A stretch of DNA of 64,000 nucleotides from Coenobita brevimanus (taxonomy: Eukaryota > Arthropoda > Malacostraca > Decapoda > Coenobitidae): contig CM064670.1 in NCBI GenBank assembly GCA_032717465.1, forward strand, positions 14,786,431 to 14,850,430, written 5' to 3'. Shown here piece after piece: positions 30,820-41,620 of this stretch; positions within the stretch are counted from its first letter, which is position 1; each line of letters starts with the position of its first letter. The notes under the pieces were generated by a model. The model saw only the letters and a list, made by a program, of their open reading frames with translations. It was not told the origin of the DNA and did not search any database. The translations under genes and the position numbers were made by a program.

Positions 30820-33802
30820 CATGCAGACAGTTCAGAGGAGCAGTGACCATAGAAGTAGCGATAGAAAAGAGATAAAGATGCAACAATGCGCCGAAGAGAC
30901 AGAGGTTAAAGGGAGTCAGTAAGAGGAGGAGAGTTAATGAGACGGAAAGCCTTTGACTCCACCCTATTGAGAAGATCTGTATGTGGGGAGCCTCCCCGTA
31001 CATGAGAGTTGTACTCCACGCAGGGGCGGATAAAACCCCTGTATAGAGTCAACAATTGTGCAGGGGTAAAGAAAGAATGGAGTCGGCTTAGCACACCCAA
31101 TCTCTTGGAAGCAGATTTTACAAGAGATGTAATATGATCTTTCAAAGATAAGTCCCGAGTAAATGAAACCCCAAGCATGTTCAAGGATGATGCAGGATTA
31201 AGCTGAATATTATTAAACATTAATGGGTATACCTGTGGAAGATTTTGTCGGGTTGATAGGTGTAAGAACTGAGTCTTAGATGCATTAAAGACAACCATAT
31301 TATTTTTACCCCAGTCAGAGATACGAGCCAAGTCAGACATTAGGTGTGCCATAGCCTCATACCTTGTTTGTTGAAGTAACTGTTGAGATGGGCGTTGCGG
31401 GAACCGAATGGAAAGGTGAAGGGTGGAGTCATCAGCGTATGAGTGGATAGGGTTAGATGTACAGCTTAGAAGATCATTGATGAATAAAAGGAAGAGAGTT
31501 GGTGATAGGACAGAGCCCTGAGGAACACCACTGTTGATAGATCTAGGAGAAGAACGATGGCCGTCTACAACAGCGGCTATAGAACAACCAGAAAGGAAGC
31601 TAGCGATGAAGGCACAAATAGAAGGATAGAAACCGTAGGAGGGCAGTTTGGAAATTAAAGATTTATGCCAGACTCGATCGAAAGCCTTTGAGATGTCAAG
31701 TGCAATGGCAAAGCTTTCGCCAAAGTCCCGAAAGGAGGATGACCAGGAGTCTGAAAGGTAGGTGAGAAGATCGCCAGTGGAGCGTCCCTGACGGAACCCA
31801 TACTGACGATCGGAAAGAAGGTTGTGATAGGAAAGATGCCTTAAAATTTTTCTATTAAGAATTGACTCGAAAACTTTTGAAATACAAGACGTTAAAGCAA
31901 CTGGACGATAGTTGGAGGGTTGGGAGTGGTCACCCTTCTTTGGGACTCGATGAATGAGAGCAAACTTCCAGCAAGAAGGAAAGGTACAAGTTGATAGACA
32001 AAGGCGAAAGAGTTTGCCTAGGCAGGGTGTAAGCACAGAAGCACAGTTCTTGAGAACAACAGGAGGGACCACATCAGGCCCATAAGCCTTGTTAGTACTG
32101 AGGCCAGTGATGGCAGAAAATACATCAACTGAAGAAATTTTAATGTCAGCCATGAGGAAGTCAGAGGGGAAAAGTGATGGAGGAACAGCACCGGAATCAT
32201 CTAAGGTGGAATTGGAGGAGAAAGTCTGTGCGAAGAGATCTGCTTTATCAGTAGAACAAATAGCTACAGAACCATCAGAGCAGAAAAGAGGAGGGAAGGA
32301 TGATGAGGTAAAGTTGTTAGAAAGATTTTTGGCAAGGTGCCAGAAGGAGCGGGAAGAATTCAAGTTGGAGAGTTGAGAGCATTTAGTATGGATGAAAGTA
32401 TTTTTAGTAGAGCGAAGAACAGACTTAGCACGATTCCGGGCAGAAATGTAAAGATGATGTGATTCAGGGGTGGGTTGGCTCCGGTACCTTTTGTAGGCCT
32501 TCTCCTTGTTGCGGACAGCATTAGAACAAGCGTGATTAAACCAAGGCTTTCTTGCGTTAGTCAAAGGATATGAGAAAGGAATGTATGCTTCCATGCCCGA
32601 GAGAATTACCTCCGTAATGCGCAAGGCACACTCAGATGGCTCACGGCCATGGAAGCAATAATCATTCCAGGGAAAATCAAAGAAGTACTGCCTGAAGGCC
32701 TCCCAGTTCCCGGCTCCAAAATGCCACAGACGACGTTTCCCTGGAGGGTCCACAGGCCGTACCGGAGTGATAGGACAGGTTAAGGTAATAAGGTTGTGAT
32801 CGGAGGAGCCCAACGGAGAGAAAAGATTAACAGAGTAAGCAGAAGGATTAGTTGTGAGTAAGAGATCAAGTATGTTGGAGCTCTCTCCAAGGCGGTCAGG
32901 GATACGGGTAGGGTGCTGTACAAGCTGCTCTAGGTCATTAAGGATAGAAAAGATGTAGGCTTGTTCACCAGGTGGATCCGTGAGAGGAGAGGATAGCCAA
33001 AGGTGGTGGTGAACATTGAAATCTCCAAGAATGGAGATTTCAGAGAAAGAAGAAATGGACAGAATGTGTTCCATCGTAGAAGTAAGATAGTCGAAGAATT
33101 TTTGATAGTCAGTAGAATTAGGGGATAAGTAAACAGCACAGATATATTTAGTCAGAGAATGACAGGAAAGCCGAAGCCTGAGTGTGGAGAATTCAGAAGA
33201 ATCAAGTTCAGGAACACGAGAGCAAGATAAGTCGTTGCGTATGTATACACAACAGCCACCTTTGGCTTTGAAATGAGTATAGAGAAAGTAGGAGGATACA
33301 GAAAAGGGTTTGCTGTCGGTTGCCTCAGACAGCTGAGTCTCCGTCAGAAAAAGAAGGTGAGGTTTAGAGGAGAGGTGGTGCTCAACAGAGCGAAAGTTAG
33401 ATGAAAGGCCGCGAATGTTGCAGAAATGAAGAAGGAGAGAGTCAGACGGTGGTTCCAGGCACCTCGAGTCGTCACCGGGAGAGGGGCAGATGGCGGGGGC
33501 ATTTATGGTCCCCCCCCCCCCTGGGGACTCCGAGGCTTGATTAATCGACGCCATTTTTGTTGAATTTTGAATAGGAAGTGTAGTGTGTACTGTGCATGTA
33601 GTTTGGTGAAGATAGTTAGAGAAATTTGTACTGGAGAGCATGCTGGCCTACTCTCTGTGTAATTGAGACACTGAAAAAGTTCAGCAAAGGGGGATGGTCA
33701 GGAACTAGTCCTGAGGGCTGATGAAACGGGAGCTCCAGCACTCCCTGTCATCAGCTTTCCATCCACCTCGGGAGTACTGCCCTGCTCGACTGGTGCTACA
33801 GT
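30819..33802 (-). mobile_element. LINE D copy 1, complete 5' end, 3' end replaced by LINE C
   Basis: The 5' end at 33802 (GCTACAGT boundary) coincides with that of LINE D copy 2 at 40715, so the 5' end is complete, with about 160 bases of leader before the ORF. The 3' end stops inside the coding region at 30819, where LINE C follows in the same orientation. LINE B flanks the pair. Confidence 0.88.
30906..33641 (-). pseudogene. LINE D endonuclease-reverse transcriptase, nearly complete ORF
   Basis: A single 911-codon frame. An alternative start at Met30 ([15 protein letters not shown]) is as likely as the first Met. Residues 70-285 form an apurinic-type endonuclease ([45 protein letters not shown]). 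Residues 560-760 form the [24 protein letters not shown] (motif A, 647-659), [14 protein letters not shown] (motif B, 704-717), HSYADDSTL (YADD, 735-738). It ends at a TAA where copy 2 has CAA (Gln), about 30 codons before the LINE C junction, so the thumb and C-terminal tail are cut off. It belongs to the Jockey/CR1 side of the non-LTR elements by its motifs; the exact clade is inference. Confidence 0.9.
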
Positions 33803-33897
33803 TGTTTCTTACGATCTCATTCACTTTCCTTCTTATGCTTTTTGCTCTGACCTTATCTCGCTATTGTTTCACTTTTATGACCTCAGCATATGTACAG

Positions 33898-34077
33898 CAA
33901 CGCTGGGTCTGGTTAGTACTTGGATGGGTGACCGCCTGGGAACACCAGATGCTGTTGGCATCCCTACGTGTCAAGTGGGGTTGGTGGAGGATTAGTGCCC
34001 CTCCCTGTAAAAACAATTAACTCTGAGCCCTTGGCCACCCCATTTGGGGTACATGGCGTCTGGCAATGAATGAATGA
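33898..34077 (+). mobile_element. 5S rRNA-derived SINE
   Basis: The first 65 bases (CTGGTTAGTACTTGGATGGG, GTGACCGCCTGGGAACACCA, GATGCTGTTGG) are the 3' half of a 5S rRNA, including internal promoter sequence. Then follows the module GGTTGGTGGAGGATTAGTGC and a tail ACATGGCGTCTGGCAATGAA with GAATGAAT repeats, the LINE A 3' end. A 10-base duplication ATATGTACAG (33888-33897 and 34078-34087) flanks it, so its limits are exact. It lies in LINE B. The 5S part is truncated at its 5' side, so it is not a working 5S gene. Confidence 0.92.
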
Positions 34078-34640
34078 ATATGTACAGTATTTTGTACTTC
34101 TGAGAAATTTCTTATCAATTCATTTGCATTCTTATCATTTCATTTGCCTGAGTTATCTTCTCTTCAATATCACTTCTTTGTTCTAACAGACTACCTGCTT
34201 GCCTAATTTTATCTGTGTCATTTTTTAACTCTTTTCAAACTCTCTCATGGCTGACTACTGCACTCCCCATTTTGCTCGTTTTCTTTCTCAGAGAGTTCAC
34301 CTTTGCTGACAATTTGTCCGCTGTTGTGTGTTTTCTGTTATTTCCTTTACTAATTCCTCATTTTTTTTTTCCTTCTGTACGTGTAGTTCCATTTGGACTG
34401 CCTCTATTTCCAGATGGAAAGTTTTTTCTAGTTTATTCACTTTCTCCGTATTCTACTTTTATCCCTTCTCTTACCTATTCAAGTTACTTCTGGAAAGTAT
34501 GCCATCTAACAGAAAGATAATTTCTACTTACAATCTGGAATCTCTCTGCTGCCCACCGTGGTGTGATATGACAACACCGCTGACGCTTGCCTTGCCTCAG
34601 CAAATTCCTTGGAGCTCTAATTTTTTAAATATATACTTTC

Positions 34641-34788
34641 TTTGAACTTCACTTTTTTGCTTAAACTTGCTCTACAATATTATATCGTCACTTAATATAG
34701 CCTAGTACCGAGCTTGGCTCACTATAGATACACTTAGGCAAGACGAGTAGAAGAGCACAACTTGTGCATGTGTGCTCTCCACAGATGT

Positions 34789-34875
<87 letters not shown>

Positions 34876-35645
34876 AACAAAATAAACAGTGAGGCCAAAC
34901 CATGAGGCCTGGGGTGACTGTTGTTTACGATACTGTTTTCGTTTCAACGTTGTGGTATAATGCATAAACTTCTAGCTGCAGTGAACTGATAGTTATACTA
35001 TATATTTTTTTACATAACCTAGTGCTTTATGTCTGTGTAACAGTAGTGTGACCAAGCGTTTTAAGTATGAGGTCAGCTTGAGATGTATTGTAACTACCAG
35101 TTAAGAATGACAGGTGGGGGGTTAGGTAGAGGTATGGGGGTGGGTTGGGAGCTGGGATAGAAGAGGGTGGAGTTTGTTACATCCCCCCCCTCCTCCCCTC
35201 TTCCCTGGGTATACAGGGGTAGGAAGGTGACATCCCTGAGCAGAAATTAGTGCTCATGAGTGTACTGTGTCAATACTGTATTATACTTTATGCTTGATTT
35301 TAAGCTTTTACTCATGTGTAATATTCTAGGAAAATTTTAAGATAGAGGGTTGAGATGGACAGTAACACAGCATCTGGCTCAATGCCGAATGGATGGCCGA
35401 TTGAGGGTGCTGAGCAATATCCAACGTGGGAGTTGGCTGAATTATGCTGGATTACTGAGAGTTTACAGTATAAATTCATTACCAACTCCATGAGAAAACA
35501 ACGTTACCTGGAAGCAATCCATACATACAAAACTAAGGGCAAACACAATGACAAAACAAATTTAATGAAAGCTACCTGAACACACAAAACACTGCAACCT
35601 GTAAGCAAACATAGAAAACATTAATCAAGATGCACTAATACTTAC
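34641..35645. other. Intron sequence with a (GT)n tract
   Basis: Between the 5' end of LINE B and the exon at 35646. Apart from the microsatellite and G/C-rich tracts at 35107-35220 I see nothing recognisable. The 74-codon frame at 35355-35579 has no family resemblance, and I do not call it a gene. Confidence 0.55.
34791..34875 (+). repeat. (GT)n microsatellite
   Basis: About 42 GT units with one TAT interruption (near 34847). The His/Thr open frames on the minus strand here are products of the repeat. Confidence 0.97.
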
Positions 35646-35840
35646 ATTAGCAACAAATACTTTGCTGACGAGTGGTCCCGTGATGCCGAGTGACTCCAAG
35701 AATACAGTGGAGAGGCCATATGTGTTGCCAAATTTGTTGGGTCCGGCAAGGTCATTCCCTCGAGGATAGTCCCGCCCACGCATGTCTGATTTTAGGCGGC
35801 GGTCACGGTCAGAGTCAAAGTCCAAACGTGTTGGTGCACT
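35646..35840 (-). CDS. hnRNP M-like RNA-binding protein, linker exon and RNP2 strand
   Basis: A 195-base exon with acceptor TTTATCTCTTTACAG before 35840 and donor GTAAG from 35645. It is exactly 65 codons, phase 0 at both ends. It reads SAPTRLDFDSDRDRRLKSDM, then a Gly/Pro/Asn stretch and LGITGPLVSKVFVAN. The last residues are the RNP2 strand of RRM2, completed by LDYKV in the exon at 19747. The basic, Asp/Arg-rich linker precedes RRM2 as in hnRNP M family members. LINE A sequence on the other strand begins about 50 bases upstream of the acceptor. The exon for RRM1 must lie upstream at higher coordinates; I did not find it before 64000. Confidence 0.88.
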
Positions 35841-35889
35841 CTGTAAAGAGATAAACAATACTCCATTTCACTTTGAGTGTCCATTTCAT

Positions 35890-36705
35890 TTCCTGTTTTG
35901 TTGTTTGCAGATGATATTGTGTTGTTAATTGAAGACAATGGGAACTACAAGGTTTGGTGAATGAGTTTAAGAGTGTGTGTAAGAAATGGAATCTAAAGGT
36001 GAATGTAAGGAAGAGTAAAGTTATGGTATTCAAAAGAAATGAAGTCACTGAATGTACAGTGAGGATGGAGGATAAGGAAATGGAAAATGTGAATGCATTT
36101 AAGTACTTGGATAGTGTGATGAGTAAGGATAGATGTTTGCAAGATGAAGTGATTGAAAGGGTACAACAAGGAAGAAAGGTGGCCGGTTCTTTGAAAGCAG
36201 TGATAAGAAACAGGGAAGTGAACATGGATGTAAAAAAGCCGCTGCATGATAATATTGTGACAGCTACCAACTCTAACGTATGGAAGCAAAGCCTGGACCT
36301 TGTTGGATGGACACAGTGACAGCAGTGGAAATGAGTTATTTGAGAAGAGCATGTGGCATTGTGTGGAGAGACAGACTGGCAATGAGGAAGTGAAGGAGCG
36401 TTGTGGTGTGGATGTGATAGGAAGTGTTAGGAGAAATACACTGAGGTGGCTTGGCTGCGTGGAGAGGATGGAGAGTGAGAGACTAAGGAGAAGAGTGTAT
36501 TTAAGTGAGGCAGAGGGGGGGCAGGGATAGAGAAGGTGAGGCAGAGGATGAGATGGAGTTGGAGTGGAGAGGTATATGAGAGGGTGGGGTGGGGGGTGAG
36601 CTGTTGGGAGGGCAGCGAAATGGCTGGGGACAGGGCGACTGGTAAGTGATTTGTTTGTGGCCACCCCTTATGGGATTATGGCATCTGGCAATAGAGACAG
36701 ATAAA
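35890..36705 (+). mobile_element. LINE A copy 5, antisense to the host gene
   Basis: It starts at the RT catalytic motif (FADDIVLLIEDNG) and continues through WNLKVNVRKSKVMVFKRNEV, DSVMSKDRCLQDEVIERVQQ and a frameshifted C-terminal part (GSVRRNTLRWLGCVERMESE). It ends GGCATCTGGCAATAGAGACAG. It is 5' truncated and decayed. Confidence 0.85.
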
Positions 36706-37690
36706 TTTTAATAAGTAGGGTCTATATATTACTGCTACTACAAGATGATCCTATTTTCCTCTGGTGAGACTTTTCAAAGTGGAGGAGTTAGATACATCTT
36801 TCAATAACCCCTCACGATTATAGATTTGTTCTATGGTAAACAAAACTGATACAAGCAATAATTAAACAGATGTCAGACTGCATGGTTTAATATGAAAGCT
36901 ATGTCAGTATGGTGGTCTTATCAGCAATATTTAAAAGACATGGGGTACCTCAAAGAACACTACTGTACTACAGTAAAGGAAGACTTCAACAAAATTTATA
37001 CAGTATGCTTATTATACCCAGATATTTAATTCAACTTGGGAGATGCTTTTTAAACTGGAGATAGCTTGCAAATAGCAACCAATAACCCATTATTACATAA
37101 GGTTTAATATAAAAAACACTGGACTGAGGGGGCTGAAATCTTTTCCCCATCATCAAATCCTCCCCCTCCTCCTATCCACATTACAACATATGCTAATTTA
37201 GTCATTATGTGTATATTTACCATCTTCATTTTTTTTTCTTTTCCAAACAAAAATATTTAGTATAATCGCAATTCTGCATCTGGACACTGAAGACGGATTG
37301 CATGAAGGTATATCTTGGATCCCGCATTAACATCTGGATGCAAGACTTTGATGTGGAAAGATAAAAAGTCAAAGAGTCAGACCTGTGGATATGGAATGAC
37401 TAAAGAACCTGCATAATGTGTGTACAGCAACAGGATATGAAATGCCGTATTAATGTATGGATGCAAGATTTTGGTGTGGCACGATGACAAAAAGTCAAGA
37501 GTTAGAGCGGTTAAACAGAATGTCTAAAGAGCATGCACGGAGTGTGTACCACAACAGGATATGAAATACTGTATTGTTCAGCATTTAAAACACATTTTCC
37601 GACCTAAAAAAAATACACTGGAAAATCCCCATCCATACTCTAACAAATATCATTCGTAGGCTGGAGTTACTTCTGGCCTAATCAAAACAG
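36706..37690. other. Intron sequence, mostly unrecognised
   Basis: No gene is visible. The one recognisable part is the duplicated LINE E-like fragment at 37321-37567, listed separately. Confidence 0.5.
37321..37567 (+). repeat. Tandem duplication (123-124 bp) in a LINE E-like scrap
   Basis: 37321-37443 and 37444-37567 are two copies (GGATGCAAGA(C/T)TTTG, GATAAAAAGTC, ACAACAGGATATGAAAT-type ends). The sequence resembles the LINE E C-terminal region near 23080-23220, so an old LINE E fragment was duplicated after insertion. Confidence 0.75.
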
Positions 37691-37691
37691 A

Positions 37692-38195
37692 CATATCCAT
37701 CATCCAATCCTACATTGCCCCATGAGGAGCATAGGTGCCCAGCGCCAGGCAGTTGGTCCCGACATTTAAGATGAAAGTGACCAGCCTCACTCATCCCTCA
37801 GTGGCATTACATGAGCAATCAACCCCAACAACCCCTTGGATATAAACCTTCACTGGCTCAATCCGACTGGAGCGCAATAATTACCCACTAAACCACCAGG
37901 CATCAAAATTTGGTTATATGGTTACCACCAAGTGTAGTAAATGGTTTCCTGGTGTACAGGAAACCATTTGGCTTGTCACTCAGTGCAAAGTCACCCACAG
38001 GCAGAAGGAAGAGGAAAGAATGAAGGAAACAAAGACAGAAGAGGGAGTGTAAAGTCACCTGTAGGCAGAAGGACAAGGAAAGAAAGACAGAAGAGGATAG
38101 AAGGAAAGAAGGATGGACGAAAGGAAAGGGCAGACACCCGACAGCAGCACTACATCGAGTGAGTGGATGGTGAGCGCCCCCACATACAACAAAAA
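37692..38195 (-). mobile_element. SINE, head H' with tail T2
   Basis: The minus-strand equivalent of 51334-51818 and close to 14318-14853: CATCCAATCCTAC at its 3' side, GATATAAACCTTCACTGGCT, TATATGGTTACCACCAAGTG, and GAGTGGATGGTGAGCGCCCC at its 5' side. It borders the poly-A tail of LINE D copy 2. Confidence 0.85.
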
Positions 38196-38205
38196 ACAAA
38201 CCCAT

Positions 38206-40715
38206 ATTTTTTTCCTTTTTTTTTTTAATGCGAGGAAGAAGGAACCAAAGGCCATGAGCCTGCAATAACAGTTCCCTCCAAGAGAACAACAAAATACAAG
38301 AGAAAGCTAAATTCAAGATCCATTCATTTCAAGATGCCTGGAAACACTGTATTTGAAAGAGTGGAGATCACAGGCAGCAGGAAATACTACAGAGGGAGAC
38401 AGTTCCAGAGCTGACCTGTTGCATTAATGAAGGACTGGGAGTAATGGTTAGCTCTTGCATTAGAGAGTTGGACAGAAAAGGGATGAGAGTTTACTGCTAG
38501 ACGGGTGCTATGCGCCCGTCATAGAGGTGGAGGAATGCATGCAGACAGTTCAGAGGAGCAGTGACCATTAAAGTAGTGACAGAAAAGAGATAAAGAGGCA
38601 TCATTGCAGTGAAGAGACAGAGGTTGAAGGGAGTCTGTAAGAGGAGGAGAGTTAATGAGATGAAAAGCCTTTGACTCCGCCCTATTGAGAAGAGCTGTAT
38701 GTGGGGAGCCTCCCCGCATATGAGAGTAGTACTTCACACAGGGGCGGATAAAACCCCTGTATAGAGTCAACAATTGTGCAGGGGTAAAGAAAGAATGGAG
38801 TCGGCTTAGCACACCCAATCTCTTGGATGCAGATTTTACAAGAGATGTAATATGATCTTTCCAAGATAAGTCCCGAGTAAATGAAACCCCAAGCATGTTC
38901 AAGGATGATGCAGGATTAAGCTGAATATTATTAAACATTAGTGGGTATACCTGTGGAAGATTTTGTCGGGTTGATAGGTGTAAGAACTGAGTCTTTGATG
39001 CATTAAAAACAACAAGATTATTTTTACCCCAGTCAGAGATACGAGCCAAGTCAGACATTAGGTGTGCCATAGCCTCATCCCTTGTCTGTTGAAACAACTG
39101 CTGAGATGGGCGTTGCGGGAACCGAATGGAAAGGTGAAGGGTGGAGTCATCAGCGTATGAGTGGATAGGGTTAGATGTACAGCTTAGAAGGTCATTGATG
39201 AATAAAAGGAAGAGAGCTGGTGATAGTACAGAGCCCTGAGGAACACCACTGTTGATAGATCTAGGAGAAGAACGATGGCCGTCTACAACAGTGGCTATAG
39301 AACGACCAGAAAGGAAGCTAGCGATGAAGGCACAGAAAGAAGGACAGAAACCGTAAGAGGGCAGTTTGGAAATTAAAGATTTATGCCAGACTCGATCGAA
39401 AGCCTTTGAGATGTCAAATGCAATGGCAAAGCTCTTGCCAAAGTCCCGAAAGGAGGATGACCAGGAGTCTGAAAGGTAGGTGAGAAGATCGCCAGTGGAG
39501 TGACTCTGACAGAACCCGTACTGACGATCAGAAAGAAAGTTGTGATAGGAAAGATGCCTTAAAATTTTTCTATTGAGAACTGACTCGAAAACTTTTGAAA
39601 TACAGGACGTTAAAGCAATTGGACGATAGTTGGAGGGTTGGGAGTGGTCACCCTTCTTTGGGACTCGATGAATGAGAGCAAACTTCCAGCAAGAAGGAAA
39701 GGTACAAGTTGACAGACAAAGGCGAGTTTGCCTAGGCAGGGTGTAAGCACAGAAGCACAGTTCTTGAGAACAACAGGAGGGACTCCATCAGGCCCATATG
39801 CCTTGTTAGTATTGAGGCCAGTGATGGCAGAAAATACATCAGCTGAAGAAATTTTAATGTCAGTCATGAGGAAGTCAGAGGCGGGAAGTGATGGAGGAAC
39901 AGCATCGGAATCGTCTAAGGTGGAATTGGAGGAGAAAGTCTGTGCGAAGAGATCTGCTTTATCAGTAGAAGAAATAGCTACAGAACCATCAGAGTAAAAA
40001 AGAGGAGAGAAGGGTGATGAGGTAAAGTTGTTGGAAAGGTTTTTGGCAATGTGCCAGAAGGAGCGGGAAGAATTCGAGTTAGAGAGTTGAGAGCATTTTG
40101 TACGGATGAAATTATTTTTTAGCAGAGCGAAGAACAGACTTAGCACGATTCTGGGCAAAAACGTAAAGATGATGTGATTCAGGGGTGGGTTGGCTCCGGT
40201 ACCTTTTGTGTCGGACAGCATTAGAACAAGCGTGATTAAACCAAGTCTTTCTTGCATTAGTCAAAGGATATGAGAAAGGAATGTATACTTCCATGCCCGA
40301 GAGAATAACCTCTGTAATACGCAAGGCACACTCAGATGGCTCCAGGCCATGGAAGCAATAATCATTCCAGGTAAAATCAAAGAAGTACTGCCTGAGGGCC
40401 TCCCAATCCGCGGCTCCAAAATGCCACAGGCGACGTTTCCCTGGAGGGTCCACAGGACATACCAGAGTGATAGGACAGGTTAAGGTGATAAGGTAGTGTG
40501 TACTGTGCATGTAGTTTGGTGTAGGCAGTTAGAGAAATTTGTGTTGGAGAGCATCCTGGCCTACTGTCTGTGTAACTGAGACACTGAAAAAGTTCAGCAA
40601 AGGGGGATGGTGAGGAACTAGCCCTGAGGGCTGATGAAATGGGAGCTCCAGCACTCACTGTCATCAGCTTTCCATCCACCTCGGGAGTACTGCCCTGCTC
40701 GACTGGTGCTACAGT
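38206..40715 (-). mobile_element. LINE D copy 2, endonuclease deleted
   Basis: It has the true 3' end (minus-strand poly-A, seen as T-run at 38206-38226) and the true 5' end at 40715. The RT and C-terminal tail are present with several frame breaks. Compared with copy 1, the segment equivalent to 32790-33585 is missing: at about 40495 the frame jumps from the [15 protein letters not shown] region to the 5' leader, removing nearly all the endonuclease. Confidence 0.88.
38519..40510 (-). pseudogene. LINE D copy 2 RT remnant
   Basis: 40510-40112 encodes the linker after the endonuclease ([39 protein letters not shown]). 40257-39610 encodes the connection to the RT ([39 protein letters not shown]). 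39097-38519 encodes the thumb and C-terminal part ([53 protein letters not shown]). The palm domain between 39610 and 39097 is in other frames. It supplies the C-terminal sequence that copy 1 lost. Confidence 0.85.
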
Positions 40716-41620
40716 CTACTCCTACTAGTAGTTATCCCATAAACTACCCAACACTGGTAGAATATACAATAAAAAACATTTACATAAAACTGTTGATAAA
40801 CTGTGACTCTCTCTCTCTCTATAGTAGGCTACAACCTCAGTGGTTCAGACCCTTTAGTCTGAATTTCAGTTAATTTGGACAGAATTTTAAAAATGTGAAT
40901 TCCAAAAATATGTCTAAAATAATTCTAACACCATTTTCACTAGCAGGATGGAATGAGACTTTCCAAAAATATGTCTAAAATAATTCTAAAACTATTTTCA
41001 CTAGCAGGATGGAATGAGATTGTCATTTGTTTGGTCTCAGATCACGCTAGGTCGCAACAAGGTCCCCTTTGTTTAAACACACACGAGCATTCATACCATC
41101 AAATGGTTTGACTCCCCCCCCCCTGTACAGTACTTGAAAAGTCAGTGCTACTTATCATGGTTCTTAATCCAAATGAAGCCTCTGGAAAGACTCAAGGTGT
41201 CAAGGAGAACCATGAAACATTACACATTGCTGATAGTGAAAATTCAGGATATACAGTACAGTATTAAAACCAGTGTTTCTGCAGGAAAGCTCATAGGAAA
41301 AGTGTGGTATCACCAAACAATGTGTATCAAGCCTCAAGAAAAACAAAAGGAAAATTAGGCAGCTTGCTCTAAATTGTGTGATATTACACTGAATGTTGTG
41401 AAACTAGAAAAGCTATAAGGCGGCCATCGGAAACGATTCAAACTAGAAGATTATTTATAAATGGTATGTATAGCAGCGATCAGGCGGAGTCCTATGTGAG
41501 CACATCACTGTTATTTCTAAAATTGTGGAGGGGTTAGTAAACTCTCAGCAGACCCTCCCTACAAAGTGCAAGGTATGAGTGCTACTCAATCACCACACAG
41601 TGCACTACTAGCCACCTGTT
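40716..41620. other. Spacer between head-to-head LINE D copies
   Basis: Unrecognised AT-rich sequence. It holds a (CT)n run at about 40807-40820 and a tandem pair of 61-base units at 40901-41022. Confidence 0.5.
40901..41022 (+). repeat. 61-bp tandem duplication
   Basis: TCCAAAAATATGTCTAAAAT, then AATTCTAA and TTTTCACTAGCAGGATGGAA, occur at 40901-40961 and 40962-41022 with a few differences. Confidence 0.9.

Larger units (their letters stand above)
19835..34640 (-). mobile_element. LINE B copy 1, CR1-like, split into about eight pieces
   Basis: Pieces at 19835-20166, 23746-24585, 24969-25957, 28238-28371, 28612-28799, 30131-30313, 33803-33897 and 34088-34640 are colinear, and those up to 30313 align in order with LINE B copy 2 (59477-62120). 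Each gap is a later insertion. The joined length is about 3.3 kb, about right for a CR1-type LINE. Going 5' to 3' on the minus strand it has a coiled-coil region (34.1-34.6 kb), endonuclease (30.3 and 28.7 kb, including MWRRDRNLKKGGGVMI and LNGDFNTHINW), reverse transcriptase (25.4-23.9 kb) and a 3' end with a (CA)n run at 19835. All frames are broken. It occupies most of the intron between the exons at 19747 and 35646. Confidence 0.85.

Noticed and set aside
33898..33965. Possible 5S rRNA gene
   Set aside because: Only the 3' half is present, and it is fused to a SINE body with its own target duplication.
34688..34965. His/Thr repeat open frames
   Set aside because: Direct translation of the (GT)n microsatellite.
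35355..35579. 74-codon frame near the hnRNP M-like exon
   Set aside because: No recognisable domain and no splice or homology support; it is on the strand opposite the host gene. Left unassigned.
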